This document shows, one piece after another, positions 36,365 to 49,019 of a stretch of 64,000 nucleotides of DNA. Where the stretch lies: the NCBI GenBank assembly GCA_030141605.1, contig JAQGDQ010000069.1:191126-255125 (forward strand), given 5' to 3'. The notes under the pieces are model-generated. The model ran no database searches, was not told where the DNA came from, and saw only the letters and a program-made list of their open reading frames with translations. The position numbers and the translations under genes were made by a program. Within the stretch, counting starts at the first letter, position 1, and each line of letters starts with the position of its first letter. The stretch is from Tubiluchus corallicola. Its lineage: Eukaryota; Priapulida; Priapulimorpha; Priapulimorphida; Tubiluchidae.

Positions 36365-37978
36365 TTAAAATGACTGTGCTCCAAAATAATCATATGCCTG
36401 GATCGTGTTTTTATAATGTGTAAGTAAAAGTTTGAGGAACAGGAGTTTGAACAATAAACTTCCTGCGTTACTGATGGTGGCTGTACTTGCACTTCGTACA
36501 GGGACATGTAGGGAGTGACGCGTTCCGTCACAGTTAAAATCCGAAAGCTTTAACTGCTCATTGGATATGCGAGGTTCCCAACAGTCTACAGATGATTTGC
36601 TCCATTTCATTTTCTTTGTCCAAACTGCAGTGCAATCGCAATTTAGTCGACTTCGCAATAATTTAAAAATCACTGTGCTGGGATTAACCCTTTGGTGCAG
36701 GACAGGTGCCATCATGTTGCGTATTTTTGTTCCATTAAAACTGATGGAGTGAATTGAAGGATTTTTGGAGAGATCCAAGTTAGCTATCATCAGTTTTTCA
36801 CAGTCAATAAAGGCTATTGTCTGCAAACTCTCTATGTGGTGAAATGCTTCTTTATGGATTAATTGTAATCGTGTCATGTTTTCCATTCGTAAGTTTACAA
36901 TAGAACCTTGTATGTCATCTCTTCCGACAAAATTCAGTAGACTATTCATTATCAGCAACGTTTCCACATGTTTTCCTTTCAGAAACGCTTGTGGCAACTG
37001 TGAATCTTTGTAAAACTGTATCTCTAATATGATATCAGCAGTGTCTGGCAACGATTTTGAAATGATATCTAGTGTTGTGAAACCCAGATCCATTCGGTTG
37101 CTACCACATGTCAGGGTGTCGACCATAAAAGCACAACCATAACTTTCAGCTGTTTTGTAAAGCTCGTTTTTTGTGGTTGTTTCGGTTGTAGTGACGACAG
37201 CTGAAGGACAAATATCCATTAAGGTATGATTTGTTGTCTTTTTCAGAAAATCAATTCCCATATTAGGTTGGTGTCTACATTCTAGTATACTGTGACGATT
37301 CCTCATTTCGATAATCTTCATCCAGGCTGTTTTACAGTCACAGGTTAAAGGATTTTCAACAATTTTAATCATCAAGTTCTCGAATGGATCATTTTCTGCA
37401 TGAAATTTTGGCATATCCATTGTAGTGATGCCTGTTTCGACTATCCCCAATGAGCGAAACCTTGGACAGTCATTCAAATCTAGATGCAGCTTTTTCAAGT
37501 TTTCACAATAGTGGAGCACAATTGTATTCAAATTGTTCAAGTTACTGAAAGCCTGGTGGTGAATAAATGCCAAATTTTTAGCGTTAAATATTTTAAAACT
37601 TTCGACACCCATAGCACTGAGAAAGTTTTTCTCAATTTTGAGCAGACTGTTAGCATGCCATATCTCGATTTGTGAAACATCTGTGCCTTGTAGAAAGTCC
37701 AAAGGCAGAGCATCATCTACGTAATTCGACACAGAAATAACCATTACCTTCGCGCTAATATTAGATATTATTGCTCTCTTCAGTTCCTCCATAATCGGTT
37801 TGTTAGTCATTTGGAAAAGATCACCACAATGTATGGCAAAATTCTGAATACCTCTGATTGGCTTGGACCTCTTTATTGAACAGGATTGAATGAAAGGGTC
37901 ACCTTCTCTGCAAAGACCAGGTGTTGTTAACGTAATGAATATGACGCCAAGTTTTGCAGCGTAAAAGTTTTGCAACAT
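36365..37978 (-). CDS. Surface protein with two LRR+LRRCT modules
   Basis: A single exon encodes 537 residues. Residues 1-23 look like a signal peptide. Module 1 (about 24-258) has degenerate LRRs such as LKKLHLDLNDCPRFRSLGIV and an LRRCT cap NPLTCDCKTAWM at 209-220. A Thr-rich linker (259-275) leads to module 2 (about 280-488), with IHKEAFHHIESLQTI, LDLSKNPSIHSISFNGTKI and the cap SRLNCDCTAVWT at 443-454. A hydrophobic segment at about 504-520 with a 16-residue tail suggests a single membrane span, with a GPI anchor less likely. The two modules align with each other and with the nested protein at 30316-32216, pointing to internal duplication within a local family. It converges on PSMA5, with stop codons 452 bases apart. 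Function unknown; a recognition or adhesion receptor is inferred. Confidence 0.85.
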   Translation of the reverse strand: MLQNFYAAKLGVIFITLTTPGLCREGDPFIQSCSIKRSKPIRGIQNFAIHCGDLFQMTNKPIMEELKRAIISNISAKVMVISVSNYVDDALPLDFLQGTDVSQIEIWHANSLLKIEKNFLSAMGVESFKIFNAKNLAFIHHQAFSNLNNLNTIVLHYCENLKKLHLDLNDCPRFRSLGIVETGITTMDMPKFHAENDPFENLMIKIVENPLTCDCKTAWMKIIEMRNRHSILECRHQPNMGIDFLKKTTNHTLMDICPSAVVTTTETTTKNELYKTAESYGCAFMVDTLTCGSNRMDLGFTTLDIISKSLPDTADIILEIQFYKDSQLPQAFLKGKHVETLLIMNSLLNFVGRDDIQGSIVNLRMENMTRLQLIHKEAFHHIESLQTIAFIDCEKLMIANLDLSKNPSIHSISFNGTKIRNMMAPVLHQRVNPSTVIFKLLRSRLNCDCTAVWTKKMKWSKSSVDCWEPRISNEQLKLSDFNCDGTRHSLHVPVRSASTATISNAGSLLFKLLFLKLLLTHYKNTIQAYDYFGAQSF

Positions 37979-38203
37979 TATTATGCTGTTACACTTGAAA
38001 AGTCGTGTCAGAAGAGCTCGACTTTCCTAGTTGAGAATAAATAGCTCAAGCCCTGAAAGCGTCACAAAACTGCCAGTATAAATGAAAATGCTACTCAGAA
38101 TATGGCTGTTATGTTACCAACGATACAATTATTCATATGTTGCTACGTTGCTCGTTGCTTCTTTGGCAACATCTTAAATGCTGAAAAACGAAAGGTCTAA
38201 TGG

Positions 38204-38310
38204 CGTGTTCAGATGTAGAGAGTAAAGTTGCAACGTGTGAATACCTTGGCAACTTCTTTCCGACAAAAGTTGCACAAGTTGCGAAAGAAGTCTCTACGTC
38301 TGAACGCGGC
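38204..38310. repeat. Short inverted repeat / foldback
   Basis: GGCGTGTTCAGATGTAGAGA at 38204-38223 pairs with TCTCTACGTCTGAACGCGGC at 38291-38310 at nearly all positions, giving a 107-base foldback. The loop has several copies of an AAGTTGC-like motif. It may be a tiny MITE. It lies about 230 bases upstream of the LRR gene starting at 37978. Confidence 0.6.
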
Positions 38311-38719
38311 ATCATATTTGCATCGTGAGAAACCACTCTCAGGTACCATATCAACTGTTTCACTATATAATTAAAAATAGGCGGGGAAATTCCGAACATA
38401 GGACTGCTATCAACTATCAAGACACTACCATGCTCTAGGCTGATACAGTTCAGTCCCAGCCGTCTCTGTTTTAGATTTACAGTTGCTTATGTGAGAAGCA
38501 TAATGCACAAACTCAAAACATGAGGAAGATAGAAGGAAGTACATAATTGTCATTTTGTATTGAAAATTAACACAATCAATGTTTTATGGTAAGCTCATAA
38601 ATCTCAAGGCATTATAAACGTAATTTAATTATTTTTATTTCAAAATAAAAATGAAAACAAAATGAAGCATTGCGAAAAATCACTAAAAAATGTGTTATGA
38701 AGGAACTACAAGAGTCTCT

Positions 38720-39080
38720 TTCATCTAGGCCTTATTCCAGCCAAAGTAATCTTACTATAATCCACCTCAGTAGCCATGCTCAATGGAGAGCAAAGCTAAC
38801 CCAGGCAATCTAGTCTCGCCCGCTGCAGAATAAAGGTATAACTTTATCTCTTTCAGCCGACTAAAGAATCATTCAGCAACCGCACAAGTGAACTACAGTA
38901 TTAAAACTATGTTCGCGCCTTTGGAGGCGGTCCTTCTAGCATTTTTTTTTATTCAGTTCAATGTAAAATTTTGGGGAGTAAATAAATCACCGTTATTATA
39001 CAATGAAGTATCTTTAAGGTCGGCTTTAAAGATTTTTGAATCATTGCAAAACACGACACAGTGGGTAATTCAGTCTTGAT
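38720..39080 (-). pseudogene. Decayed hAT transposase C-terminal remnant
   Basis: The minus strand at 38799-38776 encodes LALLSIEH preceded by ETRLPG, matching the RLxxLALLSIEHE motif of the hAT transposase C-terminal dimerisation region. A frameshift follows, after which TEVDYSKITLAGI fits the continuation. Upstream segments toward 39080 are interrupted by stops. No inverted ends were located. Confidence 0.5.
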
Positions 39081-39539
39081 CCTTGCCGCAGTGCCGATCA
39101 CTCAGTAGGAACGACTGCAGGATCTATACACTATAATTATGCAGCTTCACATTTTTCAAAATTCTATGATGGGCACTGCAGACCCCTTAACTACAACATT
39201 CGTATTGCATATAAGTCTCCAGCATCATAATATGGATAGGATATGTTATACGTCTACCAAATGACAGCCGATTAAAACAGCTTTCAAAGATGCACTGCAG
39301 AAAGAAAAGAAACCACATGGAGATAAGCTGCTGACTTACATTAATTTCATCCAGGTGACAGGGCAGGGCAGACTGAGTAGGATGGTCTGAAATGACTGCA
39401 AGGGTCATGCCAGACGTGTGAATCCAGAAATGAATGATGAAAATGATCTCGGCATCATTTCCTGAACAATTACTTGACTTAAACAACTGCAAACAGATGT
39501 TCAGTTTTGTTTTAATGGGCATTACACATGGGGCACGTC

Positions 39540-42500
39540 AATTTACTTTTATATCCACTTCTAAATTTGCATGTCCATTCAAACATAATTCTGTGGATGT
39601 TCCCATTTGAAACCATTATCATTTTGTAATTGACGTCAACATAATGTCAATCATTTTCGTTGGCTGCCCAATCAGCGTGCAAGTTATTTCACACAACTGC
39701 AGAGCATAATTAAAGCAGGTAAGTTCGGAACATTTAGCTATAGCTCCGTCTAATACTGCTACGAAAAATGCTCAAATTTACATTAGTTAGCCTGGTTCAA
39801 GATTTTATTATTGTCAATTAAAATTGCAAGTGAATTAGTGGAACTGTATAGTCTAGTTTCGCTCATAGCAAGAAATGCACAACGCTTACGTCTATGAGTT
39901 GCCGATTAAACCATTTTGCAATCAAGAAAATATGCAGCTTACTTTAGTTTATGGCTTTGCAAGTTAGACAAAAAAACCTTTTTGGTTAACTTTAAATAAG
40001 GACAAAACAAAATGTTTTCTTTTCTGACCAGTTTTTATCAACCCCAATGAGATCTCCACAGTCAAAATTAATTCAAATGTGGTCAAAACCTATATTATAC
40101 GTCAATGTAGTATTAGCTATTTTACACTATTTTTCTGGTTATAATCATGGTTAAAAGATGCCATTGGGACTTGTGTGACTCGGGCACTCAATTAAGGATC
40201 GTTCACAGTCAAATTTATTTCATTTCCTTAGCCTAACAAACGGAAAAATACAAAAACTGAATAAATCTTGCAGACGAGCACATGATCAGTTAATATAGAA
40301 ATACATAGCAGGTTTGATTTGCGTATGTTTAAAGGCAAGAGAGACTTAATATTTTTGTTACTACATGTAATTTATTCTAAAGCAAGGGTGACTGGCTTAA
40401 TTTCTTTATTATATTTATGTCTCTGTATTTTATAGTTCTTCGAAACTTTGTCTCTATATTCTATTTCAAATGAAGATTTTTTGGCTACTTGAAGTGATAA
40501 TTTAGTGCTAAAATAGCTGCTGCTCTGCAAATTTGTGTTTATGAAAAAGAGCAATCAGTTTATCTGCTAATTAGACATTAGTAGTGACTGTCACGTTGTT
40601 TAGTTTAGCTTAGACAGTTGTCCAGGGTGAGCTGTTGTCCCGAATGCTTCTGAGCCTGCTTACGTTGCAGCGGGGAGGAACGATAGACCAATATGTTTGA
40701 CGTCAATTAGCTGCCCGTTATATCGCTAGGCTCGAAATTATATTGCTAAGCAAACTCTCTCCTTTGTTTATTCCTCATACTATTAGAATTTATAGTCAAC
40801 AAATGAACTCGTTTATCTGTTTCTTCGTGGTAATCAACACTTAAATGTAGCTGTTAATGTTCAAGTATTTCAACTTGTACAGAAATTTGTATATCTTATT
40901 AAGCGCTTCTAACCATTGTATTAGTTTTTATTGATTACATAGTAATGTTATTCTCAACATTACGGTATGCTTGTGTCTATATTGCTAGTAGTCATAATGT
41001 TATGTTACGTTTCACTGGGGAGAACATTTATCAGTTGCTAAACTTGTATTCAATAAAAATATGTTTAAACTAACATATGTGGATTTGAATTAATTTTCAG
41101 TACTGACTCATCTCATTCACTGTAATGATTCACACCTAATTCAGAAATGTAATTTTACTTTTTAAATTCAGCACATTTCAGAAATCTAAATTTGGTCGTA
41201 AACATGCAGTGTAGTGCAACTTTACAAATTTTGTGCTTGGGCTTTGTGCAGTAAACTTTTTCTGTGCATAAAATTATTTTCAACAATTATTTATATCAAC
41301 GTCACTAAGTCAGTTAATATTTATTTCTGGTTAACTGCGCTTATTCAAAAAAAGCTGACACACTGCAAGACAATAAACGTTTTGAATGACTGATTGACAA
41401 CAAATATTTTCCCTGGAATATAATACATAAAATTCTGGTTTATGTTTTTTATTGTGATAGTTTCTTTATTAACATTATTGTAACCACAGAATTTTTACTT
41501 GATACACAAAATTCAAAACGAATACCAACATGTTTCTTGGTAATTTCAGGTTATTTTATACATCCCATGTTTAGTAGTCTACGTATTACATGTATTCACA
41601 AAAACTGACATTTTCTGACAGCCATCCTTACTAATAATAATTATTATGACACAGCAACCTGTCAGTTTGAAGGTATTCAAACAAGATGATTGTATTTATA
41701 CAGTAAAACTTTAATTAAGCACAGTTCATGAATGTAAAGGTACATTATAATTTATATATATATATATATATATAACTGTTATAAATAGTATATTTTTAGG
41801 AAGGAATATGCAGAATTTCTTTCAAATGACAACTAACTCTTCCCAATTTCATTTTGGAAACATATCACTTTTCGATAATTTCATAAACTTGTACTTGTAG
41901 TAGACATGCTAACACCCGTAGTTGAACAAACAAAGGCGGTAAACAGCTTTAGTAGTAAACAAACCAGCCTATTTCTAGATGGCAAAATACAAATGATTTG
42001 TGGCATGTAAAACAAATTTAGCAGTTCTATTTTGCCTTCTAATTTCTAAAGCAGTTTATCTGAAGTGTATTTGTATCACATTTCCTTGTTAACTTAATGG
42101 AATGTAGCGCGATCTTTCTGTATAATTATTAGCCATTTCAGCAAGAAGATTAATTTCCAAACTTAATCCCAATCGGAATGCACTGAAGTAATATAGTGAG
42201 CTATAAACATACATTATCAATCATTCCACAGATGCTAAATTTCAATTTCTGTTGCATTAAACCACTCGTCCATTGCCTGCAATCTTTTATTCTAACCATT
42301 TTATTCTAATCACAATTATTCTAACTATAAAACACTTGATAAAAACTAAATATACATTAAAAATGCTAAAACAATGAATTTGGAAGAAACTTAATTGGGA
42401 AATCTTGAAAAAGAAGGATTTAGTTAGTGTGTTCTACACAATCTGAGAGAGTGTTCCAAGAATGCTAAATGATACCAGCATTTAGCAAATAACAGCCTAC

Positions 42501-43480
42501 GGAAATTTACAACTAAGAGCACGTACTAAAAGATATCACATTCTATCTAATATCTGTTTCTAAAATTATTTTTTCTAACAATAGTTTAGTAATAATTCAT
42601 ACATGGTTAGCATATGCAAACTAGTATCACCCTCTTTTTAGGACACCTCTATCATAAAATGCTCCTGTACGGTAGAACAAGAAAAACTTTACTGGGAAAA
42701 CATGATAAACTTGTCAAGAAACCAGGAAAAGTATTTAAAATGTTTTTCAGAACTAAGGCAAAAATGACCATTACATTTTGATAAAAACTGCATAGAAATT
42801 AAACAAAAAAGATAATTATCACAAACAATGCTAGCACACTGGAAGCCTGTATGTAGTGACAAATTCTGGGCAGTTTTTTCACTCTATATACAACTGCATG
42901 GTAAAGTAAATTTAATCTTATAGTAATCTATTGTGCTGTAGTAAAAAAGTTCTTTGCACGTAAACAGCACCCAGCTCTCTAATGGATAAATTTTTCAGTA
43001 AAAACCAACAGAAGCAGATACTGTTAAAAGCTAATACAAAACAGATATATGTAGATATTATAATGTAAGACAATATAATGTATTTCCAACACTAGTTCGG
43101 CAACTTGAAATTATCCTAGACAGACATCCATTTATTTCTCCTATAGAAGTTACATGACACTAATTGGTAGTGGCGAGACCGACTGATTTTACAGTTGAAT
43201 GATTTAATACATCATGATCTATTTACTTTTACTTCCGACAATTGGTTATTTTTCAGCCAACAATGTAATACGAATACCATTATAAACTTATTTTTTGGTC
43301 TTACAAAAATAACACGATACAAATTAAATGGCTGTCATTGTAGAGCTACCATTGTGTAATAACTTAACAATGACATCGCCACTTAGAAGTGAAGGTTTCT
43401 CATATCCACGAACTTTCCATTTTCACATGTTCTTTCTTTTTCCTAACACAGCATCACAACTGATTACAACCGATTGACAA
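39540..43480. other. No recognisable gene; downstream flank of ARMC10-like gene
   Basis: I see no exon with recognisable similarity on either strand in these 4 kb. There is a (TA)n run at about 41753-41774. The minus-strand frame at 39522-39187 has no recognised similarity. The right part probably contains the end of the ARMC10-like transcript. Confidence 0.4.
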
Positions 43481-43491
43481 ATTTATTTCGT

Positions 43492-43497
43492 ATGCAA
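43492..43497 (-). terminator. Polyadenylation signal of ARMC10-like gene
   Basis: AATAAA on the minus strand, 116 bases after the stop codon. Confidence 0.55.
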
Positions 43498-43612
43498 TTA
43501 ATCCATTCGAAAATCCAGCCGAAACCCTACTACTACTAAATATAGACCAGGTTTACTTGTCGATTCCAGTCTATTCCATCAGCTGTTAAACTAAGATGTG
43601 TTTCAATTTACA

Positions 43613-46600
43613 TTAAGGTAACAAGCTATTATACACTTTATTTGCCTGATCACTAACTTCAATATTTTCATTTTTGGACAAGATGTATAACTGCTTAAAT
43701 AGCTGTGGCGCAGTTTCCATGCCGTATAAACGATTATAGAGTGTATTTCCCGTCACCGACATTAAATCATTCAAATCTTTGGCGGATGAGACTCTAGATA
43801 TACTTAGCATGTCAGTTAAGTTGCCAAGAAAACACAGAAAGCGGATAAGAAAATCAGTGTCTGCGTCCGGAAGAAGAAAAGTATCAAAATTCTTTGGTGC
43901 CTGAAACACAGGTAAGAAATGAAAGAAGAAAAGGAAAACAATAAATAATATTTATCAAGTTCAAACATAAATGAGTGTTTGTATCTGCAAAATTAATTAT
44001 ACTATGTATGTAGCACAGCATAAAATTACAATTTTACAAAATAAGTGTGTCATTCATTAAATGACAAATAATTACCATTTGTGCTAATAGGTGGTGCACC
44101 ATATCCACATTACATGACAAGTTGACTAGTAGTTTCATTGTTTGAAGTTTGACATCGTGCAAATCAGAATCCAGAAAACCAAACAGGCTTTCCAAGCCAT
44201 GGACATAGCTGCCATGCCATTGGTCAGTTACTGACAGGTTGGTCAAACATCTTAGGGACACTAACAAAACACTGTGTGAAGTTTCTTCTTCGCTAACTAA
44301 ATCAAACAACACAGGCAGTGCTTCCTAAGAGAAGAAAACTTAGAAATTTAGAATCACGTCATTTTAAATCACTAACAGCAATGAATTCTGTCGGAATTTT
44401 TATCAACAATTCATTAACATACTGCATTGTAACAGCAAACATGTTGCGAATAAACTAATTACATTGATTGTATTTAGCTATTTAATACAGCTCAGAAGCT
44501 TTTTCTTAGTCTAAGGTATGTTAAACAAAAGTTGCCAGACCATTCAAATTTTTTTTGGCACATATTACGAGTTTAGGTGAATAACACCAAAAAAAAACCT
44601 TGGTAAAGTCTCACCATTTTTAGCATTTACATCAGGGACACTTATTGTTAAATAAATGACATGATTAAGAATGTAGATAGCAATACAGCAAGTGAACATT
44701 ACCTTGCAACAATCACACAACACAGCTGCCAAGCGAGCCAGTAAAATGTATAAAACTTTTAGTGAGTAAAAAATAAAAATAAAATAAAAAATATTTGTAA
44801 GTGTAAACCTTAAGAAAAAAATGAATACACGAATACAAATAAGATTGAATCATTTATATTTATAATAAGCGAAACCATTATGGAAATAGTGACTATACAA
44901 TTTAATGTGCTTCATGTATAACAATCCTATTCTATTCTATTCTAATTAATAGTCTGCATATATTTTTGGCTGGTACAGTTAAAAGTGTACCAGTTTCCAG
45001 ATTGACAAGTTGTTAACCTGTTAAGATGAATATACCTTCAAAAGTAATTGGTTCTTATCATTCACTGACATATTAGCAATAGCATTCCCACAGGCGGCTT
45101 GGACAAGACTGTTGTTCCTTTGCAGAAGCTCCACCAAAATCGGTAGACATCCAGCATCGCGCAAGTAATTCTACAAGAAATACCACACAATTTACATCAA
45201 AATAGTAAATTCATTAAATTGTAAGAATAATATGCAACTTATAATTGCTAAAAGCGAATGCTTTTTTTCTGGGTCCCCGCAAGATCAATAAAAAAATGGC
45301 GGAACAGATATAATTTATGAACAAGAGAGATTTTGTGAAAGATAAAAATTAGTCCTGTTCCTCAAAGGATTTTTTTTGAAACAAGTAATAACTATAGCAT
45401 GCCATTAGAAAAACTGTTAGCTACAGCATATTAAAAGAAAGACAGAAATGTAATTAGTTGATTACAATAAAGTACTGGCAATCTTATGTTGTCACTGTTA
45501 CATCTCTGTGGTTTCATGCTTATGACAAGGCATCACTTGAACTAGAATGCAGACACTAATGTACTTGAATTGGGCACATGACAATTGCTCTTTTTTTGTA
45601 AGTTAATGGTTTCCATAAGAAAATCATGTGTGAAATATTTGCCGAAGAACACACTTTTCATAAAAAAATGCAGCAATACAGAATGTTGGGGCCAATCCAT
45701 TTATGCATTAGATTGAAAGAAGCCCAAGAATGTGACAATGTGTCGTCCGTAGTATCTTCATGCAAAATTTCAGACCTCTACAATGAAAACTGTGGCTTGC
45801 GATAGCTTTTAAAGGTAAATGTGACAACAACACCAACAACAACAACATGAGAAAGCCTTATGCACTTTGTGTTGAATCCAAAAACACTGTTTATACAGAC
45901 AAAATGAAACATGACTAGAAATTAAAGATTCATCTTATTGGCAACAACTCACTTGATTCACAGTAAAAGCTGCTGCATTAGCAATCGTCGTCAAAGTTCT
46001 GCACAAGAGGGCGTCATCTTTCGTGCAAAGATACGAAACAAGGTTCTGCGCTTCACTAGGATACAGTAACCTAAAAGCAGAACAGTGACTAATTAACCAA
46101 AAATTATAAGTGTGTGGCATACTGTAATGTACGTCAGCGGTAAAACGTTGTTTTAAATCATAGAAAATGTGAACAATAATTACTATTCATTATTGTTCCA
46201 CAAAGCATGATGAAATAAAATTAAAGATACACCAAGAAAAACTTCACAGACTGAACAGTTGTAATTTACTGTGTTGTGTAGTAACTTGTATTGCGGTTCA
46301 TCTTATGGCAGTAAAAAAGTTCAAAGTTCAATGCTGGTCAGTCTCAACACTTAAGACTAAAAAAGTCAATGAAATGTAAATGAAAGATGTCTTCTTCTTG
46401 CTCACATTAGACCTCCACATATCACAAACTGTGATATCACATATCACATACCATTTAACAAGGCTAAAATTGAGTGCAGTTTGTGTATTACAGTTAAGGA
46501 TGACAAATGAACTTTGTGTTTTGCTGTGTTTTTGCTTGTTACTAACCAGTTACTGTGAAAAGTACTTCAAATTAATTCTGGCAACTGATAATCCATTCTT

Positions 46601-48884
46601 TCTCACCATAACTGTAAATTTTGGGCTGCATACATGTGCTTGCTTCAGAAATCCATGTTTTAGTTCTTCTGCATGAATTTGTTAGCCTACTACTTTTTCG
46701 AGCCTTACTGAATTAATAATTTTTGTATTTTCTACAGTTAGTTGTTTACAAGATAAAAATAAATTACACTTAAACAGAGGGCAGTTTAACAGGTCATAAG
46801 TTAACACATGTTTGACAAAAATAAACATAAAATAAGTTTAAACACATTAAAGTAAAGTCATTTGACATTGCAAAATTGTATGTGAACATTTCCTACCTAT
46901 TTGAGTTTGAAAAACTCGTCTGTAAGCTTTTCTTTAGATCTACATCTGAGATGGAAAATTTTACTGGCTGCTTTTCTGTGGAATTCTGGCTTTGAAGTCT
47001 ATCGTAAGAAGCAGCTGACTCCGGTGTTGCCTCACTAACTGCCTCTTTCTTTGGACTGTCTTCCACAAAAGATTTGGCAGAATGGAAAGACCCGGAACTG
47101 CTTGACCGCTCTCCTGCTTTGTTTGTAGCAAACACCTGTGCCTTCTTTTTTCTTAAAGAATTTTGTCGTGAAGTTGTGACATCTGTGTCATTCTCTCTAT
47201 TGCCAGGTGAAAATTGACAGCTATCGTTACCGTTTTCTACAGGTGATCGCTCAGGAGGATATTTTCCTAAACCATTTGTTAACAAGAAGTTCTGTGCGAG
47301 TTCGGTCAATGGTGAATTTGAAGTTGTTTTGTCTGAACTATAAGTTTTGCGTGACAAGGCAGGTGATGTTGTCATCACTAACTGACTGTTGTCATGTAAA
47401 CTGTTCTTGTCATATGCTCCATCTGGTGAGTCATTTTCATGGAGTCTCAGTGTTTCATTCATCGTTTCTGGTGATTTAAGTGAGGATTCTCGTAATGATG
47501 AATTGGTTTCTGACACAGAATAAGAGCCTTGTGAGGAATGTTTTGGTGAAAAACTTTTTCCTGGCGAACCATTTCTTATCACGTCTTTTCTCTCAGAAGG
47601 CCTGCAAAGTTTATAATAATAATAATTAATTTAATGGGAATGGCGGAGAATATTAAATAGTAGGATTATTTTATTCAGCACCAATACTTTACAGTAAAAT
47701 TAAAGAGAACTGAAGTCAGAAGCCTTGATTATAAATTACTGACTGTTTTGTGTGTAACAAAAGCATTCTCTAACTACAGTACCAGTCCTTATATTATAAC
47801 ATAAGTGGCAAAGATAATTATTGTACAATTGCAATTGTTACTATACTTTTGCTGGCTAGTATTTACAATGTTTAAAAAACTAAAACTCTGCCCTCCAAGC
47901 CTTGTATCTAATGCTTGTTTTGGTATTGCATAGAACTGAAAGCAGACAACAAATAACATCATTCGTGACCTGCTTTGCTTTGCGAAATTGTTATTAGTCT
48001 ATTTTAACAGTTTAATGTAATGCATTCTTAAAAACTTACTTTTTGTACCAACAAACGCATAAAATAAAAACTATTGTAACAATATTTATTTGTGCAACTT
48101 GTGCCTTTGGTTTCCATAGTAAGTGAAACCTACATGAAAACTAAAAAACATTTCTAAACAAATGCACATCATTGACTACATAATTACCTGAAACTTGTTG
48201 GTTTGGTAATTTTAGTATTTACTACAGATGTGGCAGCATCAACACCACCATCGCTGTCTGCAGTAGCATCAATAAGACGATGAGCAGACGAAGAAACATG
48301 CATTTCTATGACTTCCTCTGAAAACAATCACTGCGGTGAGAATGACAAACATAATAAAAACAATCTGACTACATTGACATCAAGCCAGAAGACGCATGGT
48401 AAGTAACAGCTCTATGAATCTCTTAGAAAGTATTGTATATAATTTATAAGTGACTTTTCTTCCTAACAATTTCAAATTATTTGCTAACATTACCAAAAAT
48501 AGTTCATTAACATTAAATTTTAATAAGAGTTAGCACTATTCCGCAGACAATAGTTACTACTGCATACTGGACCTATTTTGAACTGGCATAATATACAACT
48601 TACAAGTGTTTTTCGGTTAGGATTTCGAAAAGCCTTAATCTGCGAATCATGAAAACTATGAACAAAAACCTTAGTTTTTAGAATAGAAATATCGGGACGC
48701 CAACCATTATAAAAAGTACCCCAAGTACTTATGTATCAAGACACACATTTATACCTGTATCCCAAGAATTAGTGTCAAAGCTGCACAACGTAGCTTGATA
48801 AATCTTGTAGCCAGCATAAGCAACACCGGCAAATAAAGCTGAACAAACAGCAATTTTTCGTAAAGCTTTACCATCGTCCGCCAT
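43613..48884 (-). CDS. ARMC10-like armadillo protein, N-terminal membrane anchor
   Basis: Seven exons join in frame with GT-AG introns: 48884-48755, 48317-48188, 47601-46897, 46070-45953, 45170-45036, 44324-44076 and 43900-43613 (stop), giving 584 residues. A hydrophobic anchor lies at about 11-30 (IAVCSALFAGVAYAGYKIYQ), as in ARMC10/ARMCX proteins that sit in the outer mitochondrial membrane. Residues about 88-321 form a Ser/Pro-rich, probably disordered insert encoded mostly by one exon. The C-terminal half is armadillo repeats: LLCRTLTTIANAAAFTVNQ closely resembles the ARMC10 segment ending NNAAFSVNQ, followed by CGNAIANMSVNDKNQLLL, LRCLTNLSVTDQW and MKLLVNLSCNVDMV. ARMC10 is implicated in mitochondrial dynamics and trafficking. 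Human ARMC10 is much shorter, and the insert accounts for most of the difference. Confidence 0.88.
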
Positions 48885-49019
48885 ACTTTTAGCATAATGC
48901 TTTTGACAAAAAGTTAGACGCGGCGGCACGGTCACAATACAGTAACTTCTCACAGAGTGCAGTACTTCGTAAAACAGCAAATCCTACCTTACCTTATGTT
49001 ATTTTGGCAAAGTAATCTT

